Assembly (NCBI RefSeq): GCF_001984175.1
Contig: NZ_MTQP01000065.1
Span: 248,001-312,000 of the forward strand
DNA: 64,000 nt
Direction of reading: 5' to 3'
DNA from: Saccharothrix sp. ALI-22-I
GTDB taxonomy: Bacteria; Actinomycetota; Actinomycetes; Mycobacteriales; Pseudonocardiaceae
Below, one piece after another: positions 7,966 to 20,100 of the stretch; position 1 is the first letter of the stretch; every line of letters begins with the position of its first letter. The notes below the pieces were generated by a model. The model ran no database searches and was not told the DNA's origin. It saw nothing but the letters and a program-made list of their open reading frames with translations. The position numbers and the translations under genes are program-made.

Positions 7966-8775
7966 TCACAGCCGGCGGAAGCCGCGAACTGCGGCGATCC
8001 AGCCTGCGGCGGCCAGTACCGCGCTGGTCACGAGCGCGCCCACCACGCCGGTGACGGGCTGGGCGAGCGCCAGGGCGCGCGCCGCGTCCACCGCGAACGT
8101 CAGCGGGTTGACGTTCGCGACCGCCTGGAGCCAGCTCGGCAGACCGTCGATCGGCACGTACGCGCTGGACGCGAACATCAGCGGGAACATCGCCAGGAAG
8201 CCGACGGTCTGCATCAGCTCGGCGTTGCGCAGCCAGGCCGCGATGGCCAGGAAGATCCAGCCCAGACCCCAGCCGACGGCCAGCGACAGGGCGAGTGCCC
8301 CGGCGATGCCGACGACCCCGCCCGCGGGGGAGAAGCCGAAGACCACGACGGCGAACACCAGCATCAACAGCAGCTGCGCGGCCGTGCGGACCAGGTCGGA
8401 CAGGCTGCGTGCGACGAGCACCGAGCCGGACCGGATGGGCAGCGAGCGGAACCGGGCCAGCACGCCGTTCTTCATGTCCGTGACCAGGCCGACGCCCGCT
8501 TGGAGCGCGGACTGCATGGCCGTGTTGACCAGGATCGCGGGCATCAGGAAGTCGATGTAGGCCACGCCCTGCGGGAAGCCGGGGGTGTTGGCGATGCTGG
8601 CGAAGATCTGGCTGAACAGGGTGAGCATGATCAGCGGCTGGAGGATGCTGAACACGATCATCCGCGGGTCGCTGACCAGCGTGCGCAGCGACCGTTGGGT
8701 GAGCACGAGCACCTGGGTGCCGAAGTCGGTGCCTCGCCAGCGGGTCTGCGGCGCGGCGGTGAGGGTGGCGGTCAT
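7966..8775 (-). CDS. ABC-2 type exporter permease (DrrB-like)
   Basis: A 269-residue integral membrane protein of the ABC-2 permease family. A cytoplasmic N-terminus (to about residue 35) is followed by six hydrophobic segments, with the family motif around LPIRSGSVLVARSLSDLVRT in the loop after the second. It starts at an ATG with GGAG upstream, 14 bases after the stop of the ATPase gene. With that gene it forms a complete drug- or lipid-exporting half-transporter pair of the DrrAB type. Expression should follow the TetR regulator at the head of the operon. The substrate is unknown. Confidence 0.88.
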   Translation of the reverse strand: MTATLTAAPQTRWRGTDFGTQVLVLTQRSLRTLVSDPRMIVFSILQPLIMLTLFSQIFASIANTPGFPQGVAYIDFLMPAILVNTAMQSALQAGVGLVTDMKNGVLARFRSLPIRSGSVLVARSLSDLVRTAAQLLLMLVFAVVVFGFSPAGGVVGIAGALALSLAVGWGLGWIFLAIAAWLRNAELMQTVGFLAMFPLMFASSAYVPIDGLPSWLQAVANVNPLTFAVDAARALALAQPVTGVVGALVTSAVLAAAGWIAAVRGFRRL

Positions 8776-8789
8776 TCGGGGACTCCTGT

Positions 8790-9719
8790 TCAGGCCGCGT
8801 GCTGCGCGAGGGTGAGGTAGACGTCGTCCAGGGTCGGTTCGCCCAGGGCCAGCTCGGTGGCCTCCAGGCCGACCTCGTCCAGGGCGCGGACGACGATGGC
8901 GATCTCGCGGGACGACGTGACCGGCGCGGTCAGCGTGTTCCGCGCGGCCACGGGCTGCAGACCCGCCCGTTCCAGGGCCGCACCGGCCTTCGTGACGTCC
9001 GAGACGTCGGCCAGGGTCACGGTGACCGTGCGTTGGCCCACCTGGGCCTTCAGCTCGGCGCTGGTGCCCGCGGCGACGACCTTGCCCTGGGAGAGCACCG
9101 TGATCGAGTCGGCCAGGCGGTCGGCCTCGTCCAGGTACTGGGTGGTGAGCAGGACCGCGGTGCCGTCGGTGACCAGGCCTTCCACGATCTCCCACAGGCC
9201 GAGCCGGGCGGCCGGGTCCAGGCCCGTGGTCGGCTCGTCGAGGAAGACCACCTCGGGGTGGCCGACGAGGCTCGCGGCCAGGTCGAGGCGTCGTCGCATA
9301 CCGCCGGAGTAGGTGCGGGACGGCCGCTTCGCCGCGTCCGCCAGACCGAACAGCTCCAGCAGCTCGTTGCCCCTGGCCTTGGCCTCACGGGGGCTCGCGC
9401 CGAGCAGCCGGGCGATCAGGATCAGGTTGTCCAGGCCGGACAGCTGCTCGTCCACGGCGGCGAACTGGCCGGTCAGGCCGATCCGGCTGCGCACCTCGTG
9501 CCCTTGCGTGACGACGTCGAACCCGGCCACCTTCGCGCTGCCCGAGTCCGGCGGCAGCATCGTGGTGAGCACGTTGACCAGCGTCGTCTTGCCCGCGCCG
9601 TTGTGGCCGAGCAGGCCGAGCACGGTGCCCTTCGGCACGGCGATGCTCACCTCGTCGAGTGCCTTCTGCGCGCCGAACGCCTTGCCGACGTCGGTCGCTT
9701 CGATCATCAGGTCCTTCAC
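8790..9719 (-). CDS. ABC transporter ATP-binding protein, daunorubicin-resistance DrrA family
   Basis: 309 residues. Walker A is GHNGAGKTT (residues 38-46), the signature is YSGGMRRR, and Walker B is VVFLDEPTTGLD followed by the switch TTQYLDEADRLAD. The C-terminal extension (GEPTLDDVYLTLA) is the DrrA hallmark. The GTG start overlaps the TetR stop (GTGA), with GGGGG seven bases upstream, which indicates translational coupling. It powers the permease encoded 14 bases downstream. This is probably efflux of a hydrophobic drug or self-made metabolite. Confidence 0.9.
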   Translation of the reverse strand: MKDLMIEATDVGKAFGAQKALDEVSIAVPKGTVLGLLGHNGAGKTTLVNVLTTMLPPDSGSAKVAGFDVVTQGHEVRSRIGLTGQFAAVDEQLSGLDNLILIARLLGASPREAKARGNELLELFGLADAAKRPSRTYSGGMRRRLDLAASLVGHPEVVFLDEPTTGLDPAARLGLWEIVEGLVTDGTAVLLTTQYLDEADRLADSITVLSQGKVVAAGTSAELKAQVGQRTVTVTLADVSDVTKAGAALERAGLQPVAARNTLTAPVTSSREIAIVVRALDEVGLEATELALGEPTLDDVYLTLAQHAA

Positions 9720-10324
9720 TTGTTCCCCCTCAGCACGCCGTGCAGGTAGAGCTCCACGAGCTGGTCGGTGTCGGCGGTGGAGTCGCCGAACCCCTTGCCC
9801 TGCATCCGGTTGGTGAACACGAGCCCGAGCAGCAGGCGTGCGGCCAGGGACGGGTCGACGCGGAGGTCGTCGTCCGGGCCGAACAGCGACGCGACGTGCT
9901 CGGCGATGCGCTGCATCTCGGCCGGCGGTCCCTTGTGCTCGCGCTCGTTGTGCGGGTCGTAACCGGAGTCGCGCAGGACGCTGATCAGCTTCCACATCCG
10001 GTCGAGGTAGCTGGAGACGGCGCTGATGGCCCAGGAGAGGCGTTCGGCGAGGGTGCCCGCCTGCCTCGCCTGCTCGATGAGTTCGAGTTCGGCGTCGATC
10101 GCCAGCACGCTCCGGACGCAGGTGTGGATGAGCTCCTGCTTGTCCTTGAACGCCCGGAAGACGGTGCCCTCCGCGATGCCGGCCGCCTTGGCGATCTGGC
10201 TGGTCGTCACGTTGGCGCCGTGGTCGAACAGGAGCGGGACGGTGGCGGCGACGATCGCCTCGCGGCGGTCCTCGGGGCTCATCGCGGGCGCTCGCCGACG
10301 GCGCTGGGTGGTGTCCTCGGGCAT
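9716..10324 (-). CDS. TetR-family repressor of the ABC exporter operon
   Basis: 202 residues with an N-terminal TetR helix-turn-helix (GANVTTSQIAKAAGIAEGTV then FRAFKDKQEL, about residues 35-65) and an all-helical ligand domain. It is the first gene of a three-gene operon with the ABC ATPase and permease; its stop overlaps the ATPase start. Two palindromes with GAGTGAG/CTCACTC half-sites lie immediately upstream of its start and point to autoregulation and control of the exporter. The inducer is presumably the exported compound. Confidence 0.9.
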   Translation of the reverse strand: MPEDTTQRRRRAPAMSPEDRREAIVAATVPLLFDHGANVTTSQIAKAAGIAEGTVFRAFKDKQELIHTCVRSVLAIDAELELIEQARQAGTLAERLSWAISAVSSYLDRMWKLISVLRDSGYDPHNEREHKGPPAEMQRIAEHVASLFGPDDDLRVDPSLAARLLLGLVFTNRMQGKGFGDSTADTDQLVELYLHGVLRGNK

Positions 10325-10335
10325 GGTGCCAGATT

Positions 10336-10355
10336 ATGAGTGAGTCCTCACTCAT
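10336..10355. promoter_or_regulatory. TetR operator 1
   Basis: ATGAGTGAGTCCTCACTCAT has 9-bp inverted arms and lies 11 bases before the TetR start codon. It shares half-sites with operator 2. Confidence 0.75.
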
Positions 10356-10361
10356 GTCAAG

Positions 10362-10377
10362 GAGTGAGCGCTCACTC
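10362..10377. promoter_or_regulatory. TetR operator 2
   Basis: GAGTGAGCGCTCACTC is a perfect 16-bp palindrome six bases from operator 1. The centre-to-centre distance is about two helical turns, which suits cooperative binding of two dimers on one DNA face. Confidence 0.75.
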
Positions 10378-10487
10378 ATCCGATTATGCATGCCCCGGAC
10401 AGTTGTCCACAGATTCGAGAGCGGCGCTTTCCGTGCAGCTCAGACCCCGGCAACCTGGTCCCACGCGATCAACACCAGGAGGCGGAA

Positions 10488-10979
10488 ATGGCTTACAACG
10501 AGACCCGGGTCACCATCTGCGGCAACGTCGCCAGCGCGGTCAGCCACACCAAGGTGGGCACCGGCTTCAGCCGGGCGAAGTTCCGCCTGTTCTCGGCCGA
10601 GCGGGTCTGGGACTCCGAACAGCGCACCTGGGAGGACGGCGCCCGGATGTTCCTGACGGTGTCCTGCTGGCGGATGCTCGCGGACAACGCGCACATGTCG
10701 TTGAACAAGGGCGACCCGGTGGTGGTCAGCGGCCGGATGACGATCAAGGACGTGGAGTACGAGGGGAAGGTCCGCCAGGTCGTGGAGGTCGAGGCCACGG
10801 CGATCGGGCCCAACCTGGCCATGTGCACCGCCACACCGGTGCGGACGAGGCTGGCGCCGGACGCGATCGAGGCCCGTGCCGCGCCCGAGATCGCCGCACC
10901 GCGCAAACCGGACGAGTTGCCGCTCGCCCTCACGGGTGAGACGGAGCGTCCGAAGGAGGTGGCCGAAGTGTCGTTCTGA
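10488..10979 (+). CDS. Single-stranded DNA-binding protein paralogue
   Basis: 163 residues. The N-terminal 110 form an OB fold of the SSB type (ETRVTICGNVASAVSHT, then FRLFSAERVWDSEQRTW, then KGDPVVVSGRM). The C-terminal tail is variable and lacks the acidic DDIPF tip of the replicative SSB, ending in EVAEVSF. It is therefore likely a secondary SSB, as many actinomycetes have for chromosome segregation during sporulation or for DNA uptake. The start ATG has a strong AGGAGG site seven bases upstream. It stands alone between the TetR operon and ettA. Confidence 0.85.
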   Translation: MAYNETRVTICGNVASAVSHTKVGTGFSRAKFRLFSAERVWDSEQRTWEDGARMFLTVSCWRMLADNAHMSLNKGDPVVVSGRMTIKDVEYEGKVRQVVEVEATAIGPNLAMCTATPVRTRLAPDAIEARAAPEIAAPRKPDELPLALTGETERPKEVAEVSF

Positions 10980-11299
10980 GCCAATCGAGTTACAGGGGGT
11001 TCCGTTGGCGTGATCCGGGCGGAGAATGCGCGGGCAGTCGTCGCCGTTTGCGAACGTGGAGGAGGGAGGTCGTCGGGCCGGCGCCAGGGCCGGGTCCCGT
11101 ACGCAGGCATCGGGGGTTGACAGCGCACTGAGTTCGCGCATCCGGTCGGAGCCGCTGGTCGCAGGGTCGCGCCACGCGTGCCTCACGGTCGTGTTACGAC
11201 TGTGGGTGACCCACGTTCGCGTTAACTCTGCGTTGGGCCCACGTCCGTTGCCGGCGTCCGAGGTTCGGGCCCGATCGGCACCGCTCTACGATCGCGGGC
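10980..11299. other. Gene-free stretch upstream of ettA
   Basis: No convincing coding frame or RNA gene was seen in these 320 bases. The segment presumably holds the ettA promoter; no clear -10/-35 pair could be chosen. Confidence 0.4.
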
Positions 11300-12976
<1,677 letters not shown>

Positions 12977-12994
12977 GAGCCGGGAACCTACATC

Positions 12995-15900
12995 GTGGCG
13001 GCGAGGGGCGAGGCGCAGGCGGACGTCGAGGTGAGCACGCTGGTCGTGCCCGCCTGGCGTTTGCGTTGGCGGGCACCGGAGCTTGCTCTGGTGCTGGGCG
13101 AGCGCGCCGTCGCCCTCGCCTCCGCCCGCCGTGACGAGGTGGACAGGTTGCGCGCGGAGGCCCTGGTGGTCTTCGCGAGCAACCGCATGGGCCGCGGCGT
13201 CCGGACCGCGGACCGGGCACTGGACGCCCTCAAGGCGGCCGAGTCCGCGTCCGAGCACGAAACGGCCTGGCGCCTGCGGGTCGAACTGGCCGACAGCGCC
13301 AGGTCGGTCGGTGCCCCCCTCACCGGCTTCGCCGCCGTCCGCCCGGTCCTGGAAGCCGACAACGTCCCACCGGGCCTCCGCGCCACCGCACTCGTCCAAG
13401 CCAGCGAGTGCCTGGTCTCCGTAGGCAGAGGGGCAGCCCTGTCCCAGGCCTTCGACGAAGCGGACCGCCTCTACCAGGCGGACCCGCTCCTGGACCACGA
13501 CACCACCCTCCTGCACCGCGTCCTGCTCCGCGCAGCCGCCGCGGGCCAGCACCGCCGCTGGGGCGACCTGCCCGCGGCGATCGCGGCGTGCCGGGAAGGC
13601 CTCGACCTCCTGGACCGCCTCAAAGAGGCCGAGTCGGACAACGGCCAGGTCCGAGGCAGGCTCACGGTCGAACTGGTCTGCGCCCTCCTGGACTCCAACA
13701 AGCCGGGCGAGGCCTCGGAAGTGGGCACCCCACTCCTGGAACGCCCGGTACGAGCCCCGTCCGCGTCCACCACGGGCTGGCTCCGCCTGGCCCTCGCGAC
13801 CAGGGTCCACCTCCCGTCCGGACGCGTAGACCAGGCACGCGACCTACTCCGAGACGCAGCAGACAGCGCCGAGCGCCACCAGCTGGAAACCCTCCAAGCC
13901 GAAAGCCTGCTCGCGCTGGCGCACGTCCACGAGGTGGCCGGCAACCTGACAGAGGCCTTGGCCGACCTCCGCTCCGCCCACGCGGCCGAACGCAGACGAG
14001 CCAGAGCGGTCTACGCGGTGCGGGCCAGGCTCGCCGCCGAGTTCTCCGGCATCCACCGCCCCCCGGTAGGCGGCCTGCACGACGAACTGGCCGCCCTGCT
14101 CCGCACCGGAACCCCGGCCACCCCACCCCCCACGGACACCAACCTCGCACCCGAGGTCAAGCAACAACTCCGCCAGTGGCGCCCGGTCCAGATGCACCGC
14201 AACGAGGGCGTCCGGGTAAAACGCTCCCGCCGCGCCGCGGAGGACATGACGGTCGAGGGCATCTCAGCCGCCAGAGCCCATGCCGCCGACCGCTGGCGCC
14301 TGGTGCAACCGTTCGGAGAGACGGAAGGCGAGCCCGAACCAGGAGGCCGTCGCCGAGCACCCGACCCGGAGTCCCCCCAACCCCCACCCACGCAGGGACG
14401 CCCGGAACACGCGAGAAGCGGCCAAGCAAGGTCCCACCCACCTCTCCCCCCGCCCCAAGCCGACCCGCCCTCCGCCACGCCCCACCCCACCAACTCCCCA
14501 CATCCCGGCACCGCACCCCAAGGCCCCACCGCCCCAAACGGCGGAAACGACGCCGCCAACGCAGCCGCACCCGACAACGACTCACCCCAAACCCCCACCG
14601 CACCCAGCGCCTCCGGCCCGACCGCGTCACCCCCAGATGGCTCCTTCGGCAGCGCACCCCAAGCCCCCGCCGTGACGAGTGCCAGTCACCTCCGCGGCGC
14701 AGGTCTCATCGGCGGTTTCGCCAGCGCGCGATTCCCCAGTGGAACGAGTACCGGTCGCGCCACCGGCGCAGGCCTGGGCGAGGGTGCTTTCGGCATCGCG
14801 CAACAGGACTCGACCACACCGGCCGCCGATCATGCGGGTGTTGCGGGCCTGGCCGACGGTGGCCCCGGCACCGCGCCGCAAGGCTTTGCCGGTTCAAGCG
14901 GCGGTCACGTCGGCACCGGCCCCGGTAGTGAGACGTCCGGCAGCGCGCAGCAAGAGTCCGCCACGTCGGTCGGCGGTGCGGGTGTCGGTGGCGCTTTCGG
15001 CGGTGCGCAGGTCCCTCGCGGGTTGAGCGGCAGTCACGCCGGCAGCGCGGGCTTTGGCGGTGACACGTCGAGTAGTGCGCAGCAGGACTCGGCCATGCTG
15101 GCCAGCGGTCCCGCTGGCGGTGCTGGCGCTGGCTTCGGCGGCGCGGGGCATGGCTCTGCCGGTTCGAGTGCCGGTCCGGATGGCGGCACGTTCGGCGGGC
15201 AGTCGGACTCGGCTGGGCTGGCCGCTGGTCGTGCCGGCGGCGCAGGTCTTGGTGGTGGGTTCGGCGGCGCGCCGCAAGGCGTCAGCGGGTCAAGCGGCGG
15301 TGTTGATGCCGGTGGCTCGGGGCTTGGTGGTGCGCAGCAAGGCTCCGGTGCGGCGAGTGGTGGTTACGGCGGCGGGGCCGGGCTTGGCGATGGTGGGTTG
15401 AGTGGCGTGCAGCAGGGTGCCCCTTCGTCCGGTGGTGGTGACGCGGGCGGCGTGGGGCTTGGTGGGTTTGGCGGTGTGCGGCAAGGTTCCGCCGCGTCCA
15501 GTGGTGGTCAGGCCGGCGGTGCGGAGCCCGGTGTCGCTGCGGGTGGTGGCGCTGGTGGTGGATTTGGTGGACCGCATTCGAATGTCGCCGCTAGTGCCTT
15601 CAGCGGGTTTGCCGCCGGTGATGGTCGTGGCATTGGTGCTGGTCAATTCGGTGGCGGGGCCGAGCCGGGTGGGGCGGCGCAGGGGGAGCCGGGCGAGAAT
15701 CCGTCGGCCGGGCCCGAACCTGGTGAGGTGGCGTTGAGCGGGGCCGAAGGTGCGGAGGCCGCGGGCGCCGGGAACGAAGCCGGTGAGCGGAGTGTGTCCG
15801 CGGCCGGGTTGATCGCCGCTGCTGGTGCGGTGCGGAGCGGGCGTCGGCGGGCTGCTCGTGAGGCTGCCGAGGATGAGAGCGAACGTTCCCCTGGCGATCC

Positions 15901-17002
15901 GGGGTCCGACCCCAATGTGCTGGACACGTTGAAGGCCGCGGGTCTCCTCGATCCCCAGCGTGCCGGTGGTCGCAGGCGTGCTCCTGACGCCGAGGAAGAG
16001 GTCGCGGTGTCCGAGCCGCAGGCGGAGCCGGAGTCGGAGCCGGAGTCGGTGCAGTGGCGGGTGGAAGCCCCGCAACGGCTGCGGGCCGAGGAACCGTCCA
16101 TCGACATGTTCGACTCGCCGACCATGGTCCAGCCCGCCATCCGTGACGACGTGCCCCCGGCCGGGCTTGGCGCGGCCTTCGTGAAGGGCCCGCTCATCCC
16201 CACCGCCCGGGTGCCCGACCCGCCTGACTTCCCGTTGCCGCCCGTGCCGGACTTCGGGTTGACGTTGCCCGACTTCTCGGCGTCGGCATCGGCGGACGTG
16301 CGGGAGCACGAGCCGGTGGAGGTCGGGGAAACGGAGGCGGCCGAGGCGCGGCCGGTGTTCCCGGGGCCGGACGTGGACGCGCGGCCGGAGGACGAGTCGA
16401 CGCCCGGGCCGATGCCTGAGCCGACGCCGGAGCCGGATCAGGTGCCGGGCGTCCCGGAGCCCGACCAGATACCCCCGGTCCCGGTCCCGGACCCCGTGCC
16501 GCCGAACCCGTCGCCGGAAGCGGTTCCGCAGACGCCGTCGCAGTTCGGTCCGACCGGGTTCCTCGGTGCCGCCGACGTCGAGCACGACGACGCCCCGGCA
16601 GCGGAGCCTGTCGCGGACCCGGCTGCCGACCCGGCCGCGGACCCGGCCGCGGACCCGGAGAAGGAGCCGTTCGTCACAGCCGTCGTCGTCGGCGGCAAGA
16701 CGATCGACCTCCCGGCCATCGTCGAACCGACCCCGCCGCCCCTCGACTCACCCAGCGCCACCCGTGCCTCACGCCGGCACAAGAGCGACCTCAGCCTGGC
16801 CGAACTCCTGGCCGAAGCCCTGGTCGCCTACGAGGACGCCCGCCGCGAGGACGAGGCCGCCGGCAGGGTGGACGAGGACGACACCGTGCCCATCCCCCCG
16901 GTCGGCGCGGCGGCGCCCGAGTCCGACACCGAGACGACGACTCCGATCCAGCGCGTGGACCCCGCACCGAGGTTCGACACGTGGACACTTCCCGAATCGT
17001 GA
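12995..17002 (+). CDS. Very large Gly/Pro-rich protein with helical-repeat N-terminus, function unknown
   Basis: 1335 residues from a GTG start. Residues 1-400 look like tetratricopeptide-type helix pairs (ALASARRDEVDRLRAEALVV and DAADSAERHQLETLQAESLL, among others). A Pro/His/Thr-rich linker follows (about 440-560). A Gly/Ser/Ala-rich region (about 560-900) is built from irregular units containing AQQDS or GVQQG then GGAG. Next come an acidic segment and a Pro-rich tract with PDPVPP and PAADPAAD runs. A helical tail ends the protein (SDLSLAELLAEALVAYEDAR, about 1265-1285). A GGRRRAPD motif occurs both before and after the Gly-rich region. There is no signal peptide or membrane span. It lies 18 bases after ettA. 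It could be a scaffold or phase-separating protein, but that is speculation. Confidence 0.7.
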   Translation: MAARGEAQADVEVSTLVVPAWRLRWRAPELALVLGERAVALASARRDEVDRLRAEALVVFASNRMGRGVRTADRALDALKAAESASEHETAWRLRVELADSARSVGAPLTGFAAVRPVLEADNVPPGLRATALVQASECLVSVGRGAALSQAFDEADRLYQADPLLDHDTTLLHRVLLRAAAAGQHRRWGDLPAAIAACREGLDLLDRLKEAESDNGQVRGRLTVELVCALLDSNKPGEASEVGTPLLERPVRAPSASTTGWLRLALATRVHLPSGRVDQARDLLRDAADSAERHQLETLQAESLLALAHVHEVAGNLTEALADLRSAHAAERRRARAVYAVRARLAAEFSGIHRPPVGGLHDELAALLRTGTPATPPPTDTNLAPEVKQQLRQWRPVQMHRNEGVRVKRSRRAAEDMTVEGISAARAHAADRWRLVQPFGETEGEPEPGGRRRAPDPESPQPPPTQGRPEHARSGQARSHPPLPPPQADPPSATPHPTNSPHPGTAPQGPTAPNGGNDAANAAAPDNDSPQTPTAPSASGPTASPPDGSFGSAPQAPAVTSASHLRGAGLIGGFASARFPSGTSTGRATGAGLGEGAFGIAQQDSTTPAADHAGVAGLADGGPGTAPQGFAGSSGGHVGTGPGSETSGSAQQESATSVGGAGVGGAFGGAQVPRGLSGSHAGSAGFGGDTSSSAQQDSAMLASGPAGGAGAGFGGAGHGSAGSSAGPDGGTFGGQSDSAGLAAGRAGGAGLGGGFGGAPQGVSGSSGGVDAGGSGLGGAQQGSGAASGGYGGGAGLGDGGLSGVQQGAPSSGGGDAGGVGLGGFGGVRQGSAASSGGQAGGAEPGVAAGGGAGGGFGGPHSNVAASAFSGFAAGDGRGIGAGQFGGGAEPGGAAQGEPGENPSAGPEPGEVALSGAEGAEAAGAGNEAGERSVSAAGLIAAAGAVRSGRRRAAREAAEDESERSPGDPGSDPNVLDTLKAAGLLDPQRAGGRRRAPDAEEEVAVSEPQAEPESEPESVQWRVEAPQRLRAEEPSIDMFDSPTMVQPAIRDDVPPAGLGAAFVKGPLIPTARVPDPPDFPLPPVPDFGLTLPDFSASASADVREHEPVEVGETEAAEARPVFPGPDVDARPEDESTPGPMPEPTPEPDQVPGVPEPDQIPPVPVPDPVPPNPSPEAVPQTPSQFGPTGFLGAADVEHDDAPAAEPVADPAADPAADPAADPEKEPFVTAVVVGGKTIDLPAIVEPTPPPLDSPSATRASRRHKSDLSLAELLAEALVAYEDARREDEAAGRVDEDDTVPIPPVGAAAPESDTETTTPIQRVDPAPRFDTWTLPES

Positions 17003-17199
17003 AATGATTTGAGGTTCTAATAAGGTTTCCCGCCGGTAACAAAGCGGGAAAAATAGCCCGTGCCGTGGCGAATTTCCCACTTTCCTGCAAGTGGTTCGAT
17101 TCAGTGCGAGGGTTGCGGGGAACGGGTTCGCGCGCGTCTGGTTAAGTGGTGCGCGGACCCGGTACACAGAGGTACCGGATAGCGTGGAGTCGCCTGAAC

Positions 17200-20100
17200 A
17201 TGACCTCGACTGGAGTCCCGTCCCGATCCGAGCTCGCCGGCCGGCACGACGCCGGCGCGACCCGCCCGGCCAGTCCCGAACAGGTTCGTGACCAATTGAT
17301 CGAACGGGCCGCCGCCAACGCCCCCGAGCTCGCCGACCTGATCCGCCTGTACTACCGCCACGTCCCCGCCGAGGAAGTCAACGACGACGACCCGATGGAC
17401 CTGGTGGGCGCGGTGCGCTCGAACTACGAGCTCGCCCAGACCCGGGTGCCGGGTCGTCCCGTGGTGCGGATTCTCAACCCGACCCGCGCGCAGGACGGCT
17501 GGACGTGCCCGGCCACGGTGGTGCAGGTGGTCACCGACGACATGCCGTACCTGGTCGACTCGGTGGCCTCCGAGCTGACCCGCGGCGGCGTGCAGGTGCA
17601 GCGCGTGGTGCACCCGATCGTCGTGGTGCGCCGGGACCTGGTGACGGGCGAGCTCCAGGAGGTCCTGCCGAAAGCGGACCCGGCCGACCCGCCGGTCGAC
17701 GCGATGGCCGAGTCGTGGATGTACATCGAGGTCGACCTGCTCACCGACCCGGACCGGGCGCGTGAGCTGGAAACCAAGCTGTACACCGTGCTCAACGACG
17801 TCCGCGAGGTCGTCGAGGACACCAACAAGATGACCAGCACGGCCCTCGGCCTGGCCGAACAGCTGGAATCCGACCCGCCGCCGCTGCCGCAGCACGAAGT
17901 CCAGGACGGCGCGAACCTGCTCCGCTGGCTGGCCAACGACCACTTCACCTTCCTCGGCTACCGCCAGTACGAGCTGGTCCGCGACAACCCGGCCACGGAC
18001 GGCGAACCGGCCCTCAGGGCAGTCCTGGCCAGTGGCCTGGGTGTGCTCAGACAGGACAGCCTCGCGGCGCGCAGCCTGACCGCGGGCCCGGACGCGGGCG
18101 CGCAGGCACTGTCACCCGAACTCCTGGTCCTGACGCAGGCCAGCGCGCAGTCCAGCGTCCACCGGTCGGTCTACCCGTATTACGTCGGCGTGAAGACTTT
18201 CGACGCCGACGGCAACGTGACCGGCGAGCACCGGTTCCTCGGCGTCTTCTCCACCACGGCCCTGCACGAGGACGTGCTGGACATCCCGGCCATCGAACGC
18301 CGGGTCCGCGACGCCATCCACCGCGCCGGTTTCCCGCTGCACTCGTACTCGGGTCAGCGGATGCTGGAGGTGATCCAGAACTACCCGCGCACCGAGTTGT
18401 TCTCGGTGGACACGGACACGCTCTACCAGACCGTCACTGGCGTGATCGCGCTGGCCGAACGCCGCCGGCTGCGGCTGTTCCTGCGCCGCGACCCGTACGG
18501 CCGCTTCTACTCGTGCCTGGTCTACCTGCCGCGCGACCGCTACACCACCACGTCACGGCTGGCAATGCAGGAAGTGCTGATCGACCAGCTCGGCGGCGTG
18601 AACCTGGAGTACAGCGCCCGTGTCGGCGAGTCCGCGCTGGCCCGCGTGCACTTCACCGTGCACACCGACCCGACCCGCCAGACCGAGCCGGACACCGCCC
18701 ACATCCAGCAGTTGCTGGCCGAGGCCGTCCGCTCCTGGGACGACCGCATGGTCGACGCGGTCCTGGAGGACCAGGGCACCGGTCTGGGCGCGGAATCGTC
18801 GTCCGAGCAGGGCCAGCGGATCGCCGCGGCGTTCCCGGAGGCCTACAAGGAGGACTTCACCGCGGCCGAGGGCCTGGCGGACTTCCGTCGCATCGAGGCG
18901 CTGCGGCCGGGTGATCTGGACCTGGTCTTCTACGCGCCGCGCGACGCCGAGCCCGGTGAGCGGCGGTTCAAGTTGTTCCTGGTCGGCGCCCGGCTGACGC
19001 TGTCCGACGTGCTGCCGATGTTGCAGCGCATGGGCGTGGTCGTGGTGGACGAGCGCCCGTACGAGCTGGTCCGTGACGACGGCGTCGACTGCTGGGTCTA
19101 CGACTTCGGCCTTCGTATCGACCAGGGCACGCTCGACAAGCTGACCGACGAGGACGTGGAGTCGGTCCGCACCCGCTTCCAGGACGCGTTCGCCGCCGCG
19201 TGGCGCGGTGAGGCGGAGGTGGACGGCTTCAACACGCTCGTGCTCAAGGCGGGCGTCACGTGGCAGCAGGCCGCGATGCTGCGCGCCTACGCCAAGTACC
19301 TGCGCCAGGCGGGTACCCCGTACAGCCAGGACTACATCGAGGACGCCGTCCTCGCGCACACCGAAGTCGCCACGGCCCTGGTGCGGCTGTTCGAGACGCG
19401 GTTCGACCCGGCCCTCGACGAGGGGCGGCGCTCCGTCCGCAGCGAGCACCTGGTCGCCGAGATCACCGAGCTGATCGACAACGTGACCAGCCTCGACGCG
19501 GACCGCATCCTGCGCAGCCTGCTCACGTTGGTGCAGGCCACGCTGCGCACGAACTTCTTCGTGCGCGACGCCGACGGCAATCCCCGCCCGTACCTGGCGG
19601 TGAAGCTGAACCCGCGCGCGATCCCCGACCTGCCGCAGCCACGGCCGAGGTTCGAGATCTTCGTGTACTCGCCGCGCATCGAGGGCGTGCACCTGCGGTT
19701 CGGCCCGGTGGCGCGCGGCGGTCTGCGCTGGTCCGACCGGCGCGAGGACTTCCGCACCGAGGTGCTGGGCCTGGTCAAGGCGCAGGCGGTGAAGAACGCG
19801 GTGATCGTGCCGGTCGGCGCGAAGGGCGGCTTCGTGGTGAAGAAGCCACCGGCCCCGACCGGTGACCCGGGGCTGGACCGCGAGGCGTCCCTGGCCGAGG
19901 GCATCGCCTGCTACCGCCAGTTCATCTCCGGCCTGCTGGACCTGACCGACAACCTGAACTCCGGCACGGTCATCCCCGCGCCGCAGGTCGTCCGGCACGA
20001 CGGCGACGACACGTACCTGGTGGTCGCGGCGGACAAGGGCACCGCGTCGTTCTCCGACATCGCCAACGAGGTGTCGAAGTCCTACGGCTTCTGGCTGGGT

